A stretch of 64,000 bases of DNA from MWBF01 sp040772005. GTDB taxonomy: Bacteria > Chloroflexota > Anaerolineae > CG2-30-64-16. Each line of letters starts with the position of its first letter. The first letter of the stretch is position 1. Location of the stretch: NCBI GenBank assembly GCA_040772005.1, contig JAXGYZ010000003.1:496001-560000 (forward strand), in the 5' to 3' direction. Below are positions 11,381 to 19,370 of the stretch, in pieces. The translations under genes were made by a program, and so were the position numbers. The notes beneath the pieces are model-generated. The model was given only the letters and a program-made list of their open reading frames with translations. It was not told where the DNA came from and did no database searches.

Positions 11381-12064
11381 ATGAACCCGATTTTTGCCCT
11401 GACCCCGACCCTGGCCGACTGGCAGTCGTTGTTGGCCGAACCCGACAAGCAGTGGAAAACGGGCTATTCGGCCCGCACGTTGGCTTCATGCTGGATGGAT
11501 GCCGACGGATTTCCGCCGGAGGTCGCCGCCGCGTTTCAAGCCGGCAGCGACCTCTTGCTGACGGGGCTGCGTGCTTTGCTTGGCGTGCCGGAATTCAAGG
11601 TGCCCTTGCCTGGTGGAGCGCGGCCCTCACAAAATGACATCTTCGTGCTGGCGCAATCCGCAGCGGGCGCGGTGGCAATCATGGTGGAGGGCAAGGGGGC
11701 GGAGTCGTTCGGGCCGACGATAGAGGAATGGCTGCGCGGAGCTTCACCCGGCAAGGTGCAGCGGTTGGCATTTTTGACGCGGACTCTGGGGCTGCCCGCA
11801 GAACTGCCCGCTGCACTACGATATCAACTGCTGCATCGCGGGGTCTCCGCGTTGCTCACCGGGGCGCAGTACCGCGCTGTGGCCGCGGTCATGTTGGTTC
11901 ACTCGTTCAACCGGGAACACGCGGGCTGGTCCGATTATCAACGTTTTGCGGGTCTTTTCGGGGTAATGGCGCGTCGGGGAGAGGTGCAGCGGCTGTCCTG
12001 CGCGCCGCGGTTGCCGTTGTTCGGCGTGTGGGTGACTGGGGACGAACGGTTCTTGCAGCTTTGA
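11381..12064 (+). CDS. Conserved hypothetical protein, DUF6946-like
   Basis: 227 aa. Start set at ATG 11381; an earlier ATG (11348) lies inside the ACAGGATT repeat. No signal peptide or membrane segment. Distinct segments are KQWKTGYSARTLASCW, KVPLPGGARPSQNDIFVLA, MVEGKGAESFGPTIEEWL and a C-terminal MLVHSFNREHAGWSDYQRF. From memory this pattern matches the DUF6946 family; the lone conserved E and K in VEGK with D in QND are reminiscent of a PD-(D/E)XK nuclease core, which is only a speculation. Function unknown. It ends 12 bp from the convergent toxin-antitoxin-like operon. Confidence 0.65.
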   Translation: MNPIFALTPTLADWQSLLAEPDKQWKTGYSARTLASCWMDADGFPPEVAAAFQAGSDLLLTGLRALLGVPEFKVPLPGGARPSQNDIFVLAQSAAGAVAIMVEGKGAESFGPTIEEWLRGASPGKVQRLAFLTRTLGLPAELPAALRYQLLHRGVSALLTGAQYRAVAAVMLVHSFNREHAGWSDYQRFAGLFGVMARRGEVQRLSCAPRLPLFGVWVTGDERFLQL

Positions 12065-12076
12065 CGAAATTGCCCT

Positions 12077-12337
12077 CTATGCGAACGCAGCTACGGCGAC
12101 GGGCCTCTCCTCTGCCCAGGCGTGGCGATGCATCTTGATACGTTCGATCTCGTGCAAGGTCTCAGCGGTCAGATAGCTTTCGCCGCAATGCGGACAGCTA
12201 ACAATGGGCACGTTTTCGATAACTAGCAGGTCCGCCCCCTGACCATAGCTGCGCGAGACGCGACGGACGATGGCGCCGCTCTTACGACAGACGACACAGG
12301 TTATGTGCTGAAGCACGCGCCGCTTAATACACCTCAT
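12077..12337 (-). CDS. YgiT-type zinc-finger protein (MqsA N-domain-like)
   Basis: About 86 aa from ATG 12337; ATGs at 12340 and 12355 are alternatives. Two cysteine pairs, CVVC and CPHC, separated by about 35 residues make the YgiT/MqsA N-terminal zinc module (CxxC...SCPxCGE.Y). No helix-turn-helix follows, so this is the short stand-alone form often found beside small toxins. It overlaps the end of the RelE-like gene by 14 bp, implying translational coupling as the third gene of the operon. Confidence 0.7.
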   Translation of the reverse strand: MRCIKRRVLQHITCVVCRKSGAIVRRVSRSYGQGADLLVIENVPIVSCPHCGESYLTAETLHEIERIKMHRHAWAEERPVAVAAFA

Positions 12338-12608
12338 CATGTGAGCCAATGTCAAGCAACAGAATCACCTCGCGGCCGGTAGCCTCATCAGTCTCCAGGT
12401 CAAAGATGACTCGGCAGTCGTAACCGCACGCACAAGCCCACAGCCCCGACAGAACACCACCAAGCTTGTGGGTTCCGAGAGTAGGCGCAAAGACATCCGC
12501 TTCCATGGCCCGAAGTACACCATCGACTCGCTCTTGCAGCACTCGATCTCGTTTCGCCAGCCTTCGATATGCGCGCCGGAATTTCGGCGTCAGTACCAGT
12601 TGTCTCAT
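12324..12608 (-). CDS. RelE/YafQ-like mRNA interferase toxin
   Basis: 94 aa, basic at the N terminus (LTPKFRRAYRRLAKRD) with the alpha-alpha-beta layout of the RelE/ParE superfamily. HKLGGVLSGLWACACGYDCRVIFDLE matches the beta-sheet region LxGxxxxR...YRvif, and the C-terminal LLLDIGSHDEVY carries the GsHdevY ending of YafQ/HigB-type toxins. These enzymes cut ribosome-bound mRNA. The start overlaps the stop of the upstream antitoxin-like gene by 4 bp (ATGA), and the YgiT gene overlaps its end. Confidence 0.8.
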   Translation of the reverse strand: MRQLVLTPKFRRAYRRLAKRDRVLQERVDGVLRAMEADVFAPTLGTHKLGGVLSGLWACACGYDCRVIFDLETDEATGREVILLLDIGSHDEVY

Positions 12609-12844
12609 CCAGATTCCTCAAGTGGCTGATGCAACTCCTCGATGGCTTCCTCTGCACTTTGCGCCTTGAATTTGCCCTTGCGGAATGCAGCAATGGACTT
12701 CCGCGCATCCGCTGCGATCTCCTGTCGTCGCGCCTCAGTGCGGCGCTTGCGCAGGATATCGACCAACATATCCTGCTGGTCGGGCGGAAGCTGGGAGGCG
12801 ATGTCTACCGCCTGGTCCAGAGTTACCTTGTTCAGCATCACCAC
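12605..12844 (-). CDS. Small antitoxin-like protein
   Basis: 79 aa, highly charged and helical (LPPDQQDMLVDILRKRRTEARRQEIAADARKS...). A 4-bp overlap couples it to the RelE-like gene, the order expected for antitoxin-toxin. It begins MVMLNKVTLDQAVDIASQL, a segment common to small proteins preceding RelE/YafQ-type toxins. The DNA-binding fold cannot be assigned from the sequence. ATG at 12838 is an alternative start. Confidence 0.6.
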   Translation of the reverse strand: MVMLNKVTLDQAVDIASQLPPDQQDMLVDILRKRRTEARRQEIAADARKSIAAFRKGKFKAQSAEEAIEELHQPLEESG

Positions 12845-12982
12845 ACGCTCCCTCTTGTCGTTTCCGATCAGGTTGTTCAGACCAACACTGCTGTGCGCCC
12901 GATGTCTTCAACCTCGCACCTTTCTGTGTACCCAGATTATAACATACATCCGCTCGAGGTCGAGAGCTTCAGTTGCGCACGC

Positions 12983-13537
12983 TCAGTCCCCGACCATTCG
13001 CACGATCCGCTCCACCGTGGCCTCGACGCTCAGCGCGGTGGTGTCGATGACCGTCCAGCCTTCCTGCGCCAGCCGTGCGATAACCGGGTTCATCAACCCG
13101 TAGACGATGCGAATGCCCTCGTCAATATACCCGGCTGCGGGACTGTCGCCGGAGCGCGCGAGGTTGCGCCGGTGTGCCTCGGGCTGCTCCGGGTAGAGCA
13201 CGACCCGGTGCACCCCGGGTTGGTCGAGCAGGTCACGATAATCCGTGTCGCAGTTGGTATCCCAGAAGTCGTCGATGACCACGGCGAAGCCCGCCGCGCG
13301 GTAGCGCAGCGCCATGTGGACGGCGCTCGTGCGCGCCAGGTTGACCTGCAACGCCAGTTCGTCGCTCCACTCGGCCGTGGGCAGCGCCAACCCGGACACG
13401 ACCATCATGCGGATGTCGTCCACCGGGATGTAGAGGCCGCGCGGGAAGCGCGCGGCCAGCGCCCGGCTCGTGCTGCTCTTGCCGACCGCGGGCGGGCCGA
13501 CGATCAGGAAGATGGGTGCCGGATGTGTCTCAGCCAT
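12983..13537 (-). CDS. P-loop kinase (AAA_33, zeta-toxin/CPT-like)
   Basis: 184 aa from ATG 13537. A Walker A motif GPPAVGKSS is followed by ALAARFPRGLYIPVDDIR, a D-containing substrate segment VVIDDFWDTN and a lid with RRNLARSGDS. The layout is that of small phosphotransferases such as chloramphenicol phosphotransferase, zeta toxin and gluconate kinase. The substrate is unknown. It overlaps the DUF1349 gene by 8 bp and is the last gene of a four-gene minus-strand operon. Confidence 0.72.
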   Translation of the reverse strand: MAETHPAPIFLIVGPPAVGKSSTSRALAARFPRGLYIPVDDIRMMVVSGLALPTAEWSDELALQVNLARTSAVHMALRYRAAGFAVVIDDFWDTNCDTDYRDLLDQPGVHRVVLYPEQPEAHRRNLARSGDSPAAGYIDEGIRIVYGLMNPVIARLAQEGWTVIDTTALSVEATVERIVRMVGD

Positions 13538-14159
13538 GCGCATGCCACCGGCACGGTTCCAGTGTCAGTTGATCGAAGCGCACCTGGAACGAGGATTGCA
13601 GCGGGCTGCACGCATACAGGCCGAAGCGCACCGGCTGTTCCGGCGGCGCAGGCGGGTCGAGCTTGCCCATCTCTGCGGTGGTCTCACCCAGCCGGTGCAG
13701 GTGGAAGATGCGCATCTGCCGGAAGTCCGTACCGTCGGGCGACGACTCGATGAGGAAGTCCGGTCCGCGGCGGCTCAGGCGATACCACATGACCGTCGGC
13801 GTGGGGATGTCGGTCGTGGCCCAGTCGGAGTAGCCCAGGTTCGTGACCACGCTGCCCAGCCGGGCCATCGAGTCATCCTCGGCCTCGGCTGATGCCTTGA
13901 ACCAGTTGTCGCTGTCCTGATAGACGATGAGCCCGCACTGGTCGTACCGATTGCGGTAGGTGAACGAGGCGCGCGCGGTGAGCGTGAAGTTGTCGCGGCT
14001 CTCCCACAGCAGGGCTGGCGCATTGTCGTTGCGGAACCCGTAGTAGGTGCGCTGCCAGAAGTCGGTGCCGGGGTCGGTGGTGAGGGTGACGGATTGCTCC
14101 GTGACCTCGCAGGAGGCCGGCGGGTGCAGCCATGCGGCCGCGGACAGGTCGAGTTGCAT
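13530..14159 (-). CDS. DUF1349 protein (concanavalin A-like fold)
   Basis: 209 aa. Start at ATG 14159, 3 nt after AAAGGAACC; an in-frame ATG at 14174 overlaps the HAD gene stop. Sequence is rich in beta-strand with WQRTYYGFRNDNAPAL, NRYDQCGLIVYQDSDNWFK and FYACSPLQSSFQVRFDQL-like segments typical of DUF1349 (yeast REE1 family, concanavalin-like). No catalytic role is established; family members bind or sit next to carbohydrate enzymes. Cytoplasmic, no signal peptide. Confidence 0.8.
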   Translation of the reverse strand: MQLDLSAAAWLHPPASCEVTEQSVTLTTDPGTDFWQRTYYGFRNDNAPALLWESRDNFTLTARASFTYRNRYDQCGLIVYQDSDNWFKASAEAEDDSMARLGSVVTNLGYSDWATTDIPTPTVMWYRLSRRGPDFLIESSPDGTDFRQMRIFHLHRLGETTAEMGKLDPPAPPEQPVRFGLYACSPLQSSFQVRFDQLTLEPCRWHAHG

Positions 14160-14170
14160 GTCGGTTCCTT

Positions 14171-15157
14171 TCATGTTCTGACGTGAATGTGCAGCGGGTC
14201 TTTGGGCGATGCCGTGTGTATCTCAAGATCGGTCAGCGCAGCGGCCACGACCGTCGCGCCTGATGCCAGCAACTCCTCACGGTTGTGCGTCGATGCGATG
14301 CCGACCACGCGCATTCCCGCCGCGGCCCCGGACGCGACCCCCGCCGGTGCATCCTCGATGACGACGCACCGCTCCACCGGCAGGCCAAGCCGGGCCGCTC
14401 CCGCCAGGTACGGCTCCGGCGACGGCTTGCCCCGGCTGACTTGCTCCGCGGTAATGAGCACCCGTGGGATGGGCAGCCCGGCACGCGCCAGCCGGGCGCG
14501 GGCCAGCGCGGTGCTGCCGGAGGTCACGATGCCCCACGCGTCCGGGGGCAAGGCGGCCAGCAGATCGGCCGCGCCTGCGATTGCGATCACGCCGTCCGTG
14601 TCCGCGACCTCACGCACCGTGAACTGCTCGGCCTCCGCCGCCACATCGAGGTGCGGTGCGACGACCCGCATGGTCTCGACCGTGCGGACGCCGTGCGCGT
14701 GCTGCATGATGGTCGCCACGTCCAATCCGTGTCGGTCGGCCCAGTGCTGCCAGTGGCGCACGATGCAGGTGGTCGAGTCGATGAGCACGCCGTCCAGGTC
14801 GAACAGGATGGCATCGCACGCGAGGCGGGGCGGTGCAGGGTTCATGGGGTCGTCCGTTCCAGTAAGGTACGCGGCCGCCTGCGCGGCGGTCAGCCGCGTG
14901 AGGTGTTGCTCATCCTCGCTGCCGTTGGCGAGGTACTCGTAGTCGGTCCGGTAGAGGTAGTGCGTGCCGCACGCCGGGCACTGTTTGAGTTTCAGCTCAC
15001 GGCTGCCGTAGGGCCGGAAGTCGTGCATGACGACCAGCGCGTCCGCTGCGGGCGGGAGGTGTGTGTTGTCCTCGTCTCGCCCGTACTTCTGGTATGCGGA
15101 CTGCTGGTCCGCCAGCTGCGAACAGACCGGACAGGGCGGGGCAGGGGGATTACTCAT
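14171..15157 (-). CDS. HAD-family phosphatase with N-terminal Cys-rich module
   Basis: 328 aa. The C-terminal two-thirds (about 112-328) is a HAD subfamily IA hydrolase: nucleophile motif DAILFDLDGVLIDS, motif II VTSGS, Lys in GKPSPEPYL and motif IV VIEDAPAGV, as in sugar-phosphate phosphatases (beta-phosphoglucomutase/GPP-like). The first 100 residues hold two CxxC pairs (CPVC, CPAC) around HDFRPYGSRELKLKQ, resembling a small zinc ribbon. A Met within the frame (MNPAPPRLACDAILF, about residue 104) could be the start of a separate HAD protein, so the fusion should be verified. The start overlaps the end of the DinB-like gene by 8 bp. Confidence 0.8.
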   Translation of the reverse strand: MSNPPAPPCPVCSQLADQQSAYQKYGRDEDNTHLPPAADALVVMHDFRPYGSRELKLKQCPACGTHYLYRTDYEYLANGSEDEQHLTRLTAAQAAAYLTGTDDPMNPAPPRLACDAILFDLDGVLIDSTTCIVRHWQHWADRHGLDVATIMQHAHGVRTVETMRVVAPHLDVAAEAEQFTVREVADTDGVIAIAGAADLLAALPPDAWGIVTSGSTALARARLARAGLPIPRVLITAEQVSRGKPSPEPYLAGAARLGLPVERCVVIEDAPAGVASGAAAGMRVVGIASTHNREELLASGATVVAAALTDLEIHTASPKDPLHIHVRT

Positions 15158-15653
15158 GCCGCGTGCCGATCCAATCTACATCCACGCCGGCGCGCGTGCC
15201 CAGCCGTTCCATCAGCTCCCCGGTGTGCTGCTGGAGATGGCGGATCGTGTAAATCTGCAACTCCAGCTTGTTCATCGGCAGCCAGTCGAAGCCGGACGGA
15301 CCCGTCAGGTCCTGCTGCGGCACAAGCTCTGCGGCCTGCTGCCGGCAGAACGCCAGGTATTCGAGCACCGTCGCCTTGTCATAAGGCTCGCCGATCTTCG
15401 GCAGCTCGTGCGGCGGCCACGGCTTCGGCCCGAGGAACTCGTAGTCCTCGCGGTGCTTGCTCCAGGGCCGGAACGTCTGCCCTGAACTCTGCAGGTAGAG
15501 ATGGGTGTAGAAGAGCGCGTGATAGGCGATGCGCCAGAACTGCGTCTTGTCCTCGGGCGCATCCCAGAGCGCCGCGGGACAGCGGGTGATGGCCTGCTCG
15601 AGCATGGCGAGCGCGGCCCGATACTGTGAGATGATGACCTCGGCTGTGTGCAT
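15150..15653 (-). CDS. DinB/YfiT-like four-helix protein
   Basis: 167 aa. Pattern of the DinB superfamily: an N-terminal helix, histidines H45 and H51 in WRIAYHALFYTHLYL, and a C-terminal IRHLQQHTGELMERLG giving the other metal-ligand histidines. Members bind a divalent metal and include bacillithiol- and mycothiol-dependent transferases. The substrate is unknown. First gene of the minus-strand operon; the following 290 bp upstream contain a hairpin repeat and the divergent GH13 promoter. Confidence 0.75.
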   Translation of the reverse strand: MHTAEVIISQYRAALAMLEQAITRCPAALWDAPEDKTQFWRIAYHALFYTHLYLQSSGQTFRPWSKHREDYEFLGPKPWPPHELPKIGEPYDKATVLEYLAFCRQQAAELVPQQDLTGPSGFDWLPMNKLELQIYTIRHLQQHTGELMERLGTRAGVDVDWIGTRHE

Positions 15654-15685
15654 GTGGACCTGCTTTCTGGTAGCTGTTCAGCGTA

Positions 15686-15736
15686 ACAAACCCGGTTTCT
15701 GTGCGAAGCATAGCTTCGCCATGAAACCAGGTTTGT
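15686..15736. repeat. Inverted repeat, AAACC-GGTTT family
   Basis: ACAAACCCGGTTTC (15686-15699) and GAAACCAGGTTTGT (15723-15736) are inverted with one mismatch; the loop contains GCGAAGCATAGCTTCGC, itself a palindrome. Related to copies at 25262-25290 and 49247-49353. The rest of the interval 15654-15946 holds only this repeat and the promoter of the next gene. Confidence 0.65.
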
Positions 15737-15860
15737 GGGCCTACGCTTTCTGCCCGTCCGGGCTGCGCTGCCGATGAAGAGGAGCGTGGGGCCAGTTTAG
15801 TCCCGTCCCGCCGCAGGGTCAAGTCGGTGGCTATTGTGGGCCCGCGCTTCCGAACTTGCC

Positions 15861-15889
15861 TTGTGCATTTGAGTGCCCTATGGTATCAT
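15861..15889 (+). promoter_or_regulatory. Putative promoter for GH13 gene
   Basis: TTGTGC at 15861-15866, 17 bp, TATCAT at 15884-15889, about 57 bp before the start. Moderate match to consensus. Confidence 0.45.
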
Positions 15890-15946
15890 GCGCGCCGATA
15901 TCGTTGGATGTAATGAGTTCTTATCCCTCTCCTTGAGGCTGCTTCA

Positions 15947-17851
15947 TTGACCATCACCATACCCCGTGCGGCAGTGTTGCCGCGCTTGATCGAACCTGCA
16001 CAGCCACCTTCGGCTACACCGCACATGCCTGTGCCCGATCCTGCCGCGCCCAATGGCCGGATGCCGCGCGGCGGACCTTTCCGGAATTACGAACGTCCCG
16101 ATACAGTCACTTTCTTCCTGACTGCACCCTTCAAGCCCGCCGTCCACCTCGTCGGTGACTTCAACGGCTGGAATCCGCACGCCACGCCCATGCAAACGGA
16201 TTGCCAGGGCCATTTCTGGGTGACGCTGCCGCTGACGGGGCGGATAGAATATCGGTTCGCTGTCACGATGGACGGCTCCGGCAAGCAGGTGTTCGTCGCA
16301 GACCCGTATGCGCGCGAAATCCGCTGGGATGATCGCGGGCCCAAGGCCGTCTTTTCGGCTGCACCCGATTTCGAATGGGACGAGGCCGGCTGGCAGCGCC
16401 CGCCCCTGCGCGACCTGGTCATCTACGAAATTTCCGTTCGCGATTTTGCGGGCGAGAAGCGCAACTTCGGCGAGCGGTTCGGGACGTTCGCCGGCATCCA
16501 GGCCAAACTGGATCACCTGCAGGCGCTCGGCGTCAACGCGCTGGAGCTGATGCCCATCAGCGAGTTTCCCGGCGACAGCTCGTGGGGTTACAACCCGGTC
16601 TTCTACATGGCACCGAAGTGGCTCTACGGCACGCCGAACGAGTTCAAGGCGCTGGTCAACACGGCCCACCGGCGAGGCATTGCGGTCATCCTGGACATGG
16701 TGTTCAACCATGCCTGGGCCGACCATCCTTATTACCGGATGTACCCTCCGCTCTTCGGCCCCACCGGCGAGAAACTGCCCCACCTCAATCCCTTCTTCCA
16801 CCACCACAACAACGGCCATGCCAATAGCTGGGGCGGCCTCGATTGGGATCACGCATCGCCATACACCACCGCGTATATGCAGGACATCGTGCGTTTCTGG
16901 CTGGAAGAGTATCGCGTGGACGGCTTCCGGTTCGACTGGCTGGGGGGCGTCGAGTATGACCCGTGGCAGCCGCACAAGGATGGGTTCGACCCGTTCACCG
17001 GCATCGGCCCCATTGCCAAGACCGCGCGCGAGACCGCGCCCGCCTGCTACCAGATCGGCGAGTACTGGCCCATCAACGGCACGAACCCGGCCAAAACCGC
17101 GGCCCGCCTCGTCGAGCAGACCGATATCGACGCAGTGTGGAATGGCACGTTCCATCATACGTTGGAGAACTGCCTGACGCAGATGTGGCAGTGGGAACTG
17201 CAAAACCTCCAGCACGCGCTGGGCGGTTTCCGCGGCGCGGGGTTCAGCCGCGCCGACCAGGTGGTTAACTACGTCGTCAGCCACGACGAGCGCCGGCCCG
17301 AACACGAGATCCAGTTCTGGGGCGCGCACATCCAGTTGGCCGATCCTGCCGAAGCCGCGCGCTATCCCACGCGCTGGGCGCTCGCGCTGGAGAAGGCCCG
17401 GCTCGGCCTGGCCGCGCTGCTCACCTCGCCCGGCGTGCCCATGCTGCTGGCCGGGCAGGAGTTCGGCGAGGACAGCCCCCGCACCATTGAGTTCTGGCCG
17501 CTGGACTGGAAAAAGCTGGACCGTTACGAAGGCCGCCGCCAGCTCAAATACTACCAGCGGCTCATCCGCCTGCGCCACGAGCATCCGGCGTTGCGCTCGG
17601 ACCACGTCGAGTATTACTGGGACGAATTCCCGCGCACGCGCGTGCTGCGGTACAAGCGGTGGGACGATGCCGGGGATGTGGTCGTTGTGGCGCTCAACTT
17701 CGATAATGCGAGCCAGAAGACCGGGCTGGGCTTCCCGCATGACGGGCTCTGGCGCGAGGCCATCAGCAACCGGGTCTATCGGATCACGGGCCACTGGCGT
17801 GACCTGACGCTGCCGGCGTGGAGCGCGATGGTGTTTGTGCCGGCCAGTTAG
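15947..17851 (+). CDS. GH13 alpha-glucan enzyme with CBM48 (branching/trehalohydrolase-like)
   Basis: 634 aa, TTG start 8 nt after GAGG (ATG 16025 is an alternative). An N-terminal CBM48 (about 48-140, VHLVGDFNGWNPHATPM) precedes a GH13 barrel. Conserved regions are all present: region I DMVFNHA, region II with nucleophile Asp in GFRFDWLGG, region III acid Glu in QIGEYWP, and region IV SHDERRP. A C-terminal beta domain follows (VVVALNFDNASQ). The layout suits 1,4-alpha-glucan branching enzyme or malto-oligosyltrehalose trehalohydrolase rather than a secreted amylase, as no signal peptide is seen. Exact activity is undecided; glgB would be shorter in its N-terminus than usual. Confidence 0.8.
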   Translation: MTITIPRAAVLPRLIEPAQPPSATPHMPVPDPAAPNGRMPRGGPFRNYERPDTVTFFLTAPFKPAVHLVGDFNGWNPHATPMQTDCQGHFWVTLPLTGRIEYRFAVTMDGSGKQVFVADPYAREIRWDDRGPKAVFSAAPDFEWDEAGWQRPPLRDLVIYEISVRDFAGEKRNFGERFGTFAGIQAKLDHLQALGVNALELMPISEFPGDSSWGYNPVFYMAPKWLYGTPNEFKALVNTAHRRGIAVILDMVFNHAWADHPYYRMYPPLFGPTGEKLPHLNPFFHHHNNGHANSWGGLDWDHASPYTTAYMQDIVRFWLEEYRVDGFRFDWLGGVEYDPWQPHKDGFDPFTGIGPIAKTARETAPACYQIGEYWPINGTNPAKTAARLVEQTDIDAVWNGTFHHTLENCLTQMWQWELQNLQHALGGFRGAGFSRADQVVNYVVSHDERRPEHEIQFWGAHIQLADPAEAARYPTRWALALEKARLGLAALLTSPGVPMLLAGQEFGEDSPRTIEFWPLDWKKLDRYEGRRQLKYYQRLIRLRHEHPALRSDHVEYYWDEFPRTRVLRYKRWDDAGDVVVVALNFDNASQKTGLGFPHDGLWREAISNRVYRITGHWRDLTLPAWSAMVFVPAS

Positions 17852-17863
17852 TTTGTAACGCGC

Positions 17864-17892
17864 TTGACGTCACACAAGGGGCTGGGTATAAT
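17864..17892 (+). promoter_or_regulatory. Consensus promoter for the cytochrome bc operon
   Basis: TTGACG at 17864-17869, 17 bp, TATAAT at 17887-17892, 84 bp upstream of the Rieske gene. Confidence 0.82.
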
Positions 17893-17976
17893 CAGCCAGT
17901 CACTCATGGTGCAAGTCTGAACAAACCCTAACCACATGCAACGAATATTTGTGCATCCTCTGAAGGAGAGCGCCGG

Positions 17977-18492
17977 ATGGCTGAGGAAGAGCTGGCACAT
18001 AGCGAAGACACGGCGAACAGTGAAGAGCTGGGGCGACGCAAGTTCCTGACGGGTGTCATCGGTTTCGTCGGCGGTGTGGTCGCGTTCATCGTCGGGTTGC
18101 CCGCTATCGGGTATCTCATCTCGCCTGGCGTCAAGCGGCAGAACGAAGACCAGTGGCTCACGCTCGGCCCGATCAGCAGCCTCACGCCCGGCGTGCCGAC
18201 CGGCTTTCCGTTCTCGCGGCGCATCAAGGACGGTTGGGTGGAGTCCACGCAGACGGGCGTCGCCTATGCTGTGACAGACGACGGCCAGAACGTCCAGGTC
18301 TTCTCCAATGTATGCACCCACCTGAGCTGCCGGGTGAACTGGGACGAGGCGCGCAATGGCTTCTTCTGCCCCTGTCATGACGGCCTGTTCGGGCTGCACG
18401 GCGAGATATTGGAAGGCCCTCCACCCCGCCCCCTCGACCAGTTCGAAACCAAGATCGAGAACGGCCAGATATCTATCCTGTTGGAGGCGTAG
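17977..18492 (+). CDS. qcrA: Rieske [2Fe-2S] protein of menaquinol:cytochrome c complex
   Basis: 171 aa. The N terminus has a Tat-like signal anchor (GRRKFLTG then a helix at about 26-48). Cluster ligands are C113 and H115 (CTHLSC) and C131 and H134 (CPCHDG); C118 and C133 form the usual disulfide. The protein takes electrons from quinol and hands them to cytochrome c through the hinge after the anchor. Good RBS (AAGGAGAG) upstream. First gene of a three-gene complex; the next start follows after one base. Confidence 0.94.
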   Translation: MAEEELAHSEDTANSEELGRRKFLTGVIGFVGGVVAFIVGLPAIGYLISPGVKRQNEDQWLTLGPISSLTPGVPTGFPFSRRIKDGWVESTQTGVAYAVTDDGQNVQVFSNVCTHLSCRVNWDEARNGFFCPCHDGLFGLHGEILEGPPPRPLDQFETKIENGQISILLEA

Positions 18493-18493
18493 C

Positions 18494-19183
18494 GTGGCGA
18501 AAACCCCTGCTTCCGGCCCGGGACGCGGCCAGGCCATCTTCGCATGGCTGGACGAGCGCGCGGGCCTCAGCACGATCTGGAAGACCGTCTTCGCGCGCGC
18601 GGTGCCGGAGACCAACTGGTTCTACACGCTCGGCAGCGCCAGCACCATCCTGGCGATGCTCCAGATCATCACCGGCATGCTCCTGACCATCTATTACGTG
18701 CCCTCGCCGGACCACGCGTACGAATCCATCGAATACATCATGAACGAGGTCACGTTCGGCTGGCTGATCCGCGGCATGCACCACTGGGGCGCGACGCTGA
18801 TGGTGTTGGTCGTCTTTCTCCACATGCTGAAGGCGTTCTTCGTGGGCGCATACAAGTGGCCGCGTGAGCTGACCTGGATCACCGGCGCGGTGCTCCTGCT
18901 GATTGTCCTGCTGCTCGGGTTCAGCGGCTACCTGCTGCCCTGGAATCAGAAAGCCTACTGGGCGACCTCGGTCGGCACGGCCATCATCGGTGCGGTGCCG
19001 GGCATCGGGCCCGCCCTGATGCGGATCGCACGCGGCGGTTCCGAGATCGGCGCAGTCACCCTGATCCGCTTCTACGGCCTGCACATCTGGTGGCTGCCGA
19101 TTGCCCTGCTGGGCCTGATCGGTGTGCATCTCTACCTGATCATCAAAATAGGCATCACGCATCCGCCGGAGCGTGACGAGTAA
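18494..19183 (+). CDS. qcrB: Cytochrome b6-type subunit
   Basis: 229 aa, GTG start at 18494 just after the Rieske stop, with TTGGAGGCG upstream. Four membrane helices. Heme-b ligands are H96/H110 and H197/H212; the 15-residue step in the second pair is the b6-type, not the mitochondrial, spacing. The length also fits split cytochrome b6 rather than full cytochrome b. It forms the quinol-oxidising core with the next gene, which supplies the subunit IV part. Confidence 0.93.
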   Translation: MAKTPASGPGRGQAIFAWLDERAGLSTIWKTVFARAVPETNWFYTLGSASTILAMLQIITGMLLTIYYVPSPDHAYESIEYIMNEVTFGWLIRGMHHWGATLMVLVVFLHMLKAFFVGAYKWPRELTWITGAVLLLIVLLLGFSGYLLPWNQKAYWATSVGTAIIGAVPGIGPALMRIARGGSEIGAVTLIRFYGLHIWWLPIALLGLIGVHLYLIIKIGITHPPERDE

Positions 19184-19185
19184 CG

Positions 19186-19350
19186 AGCGACCAGTAACGA
19201 GTAAAGAGTAACCAGTAATCAGTAACGAGTAAAGGGTAACGAGTAAAGAGTAGTCAGTAACCAGCAACGAGTAATGAATCCTTTCGGTCGTCTGTCACTC
19301 ATTACTCATTACTCATTACTGATTACTCATTCCTAATTGTTCATTACTCG
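19186..19350. repeat. Heptad tandem array AGTAACG / TTACTCA, inverted halves
   Basis: From 19190 to about 19280 there are about twelve 7-nt units of the form AGTAACG, AGTAAAG, AGTAATC; from about 19297 to 19350 the complementary units (ATTACTC, GATTACTC) follow, so the two halves can pair. It separates the two cytochrome b genes of one operon. The same unit recurs at 20464-20521, 30596-30620 and 38471-38502. Confidence 0.85.
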
Positions 19351-19370
19351 TTTTTCCTGAGCGAGGTCCC

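Noticed and set aside
11215..11637. Alternative overlapping open frame before DUF6946-like gene
   Set aside because: Begins in repeats and has no family similarity; the 11381 frame has conserved segments.
12569..13753. Plus-strand open frame across the TA region
   Set aside because: Antisense to three coupled minus-strand genes; Arg/His/Ala-rich shadow composition.
15944..17794. Long open frame antisense to the GH13 gene
   Set aside because: Shadow of the GH13 codon bias; no RBS or motif; the sense protein has all catalytic motifs.
19186..19350. Could be a CRISPR array
   Set aside because: Units are 7 nt with no spacers; halves are inverted; no cas genes.
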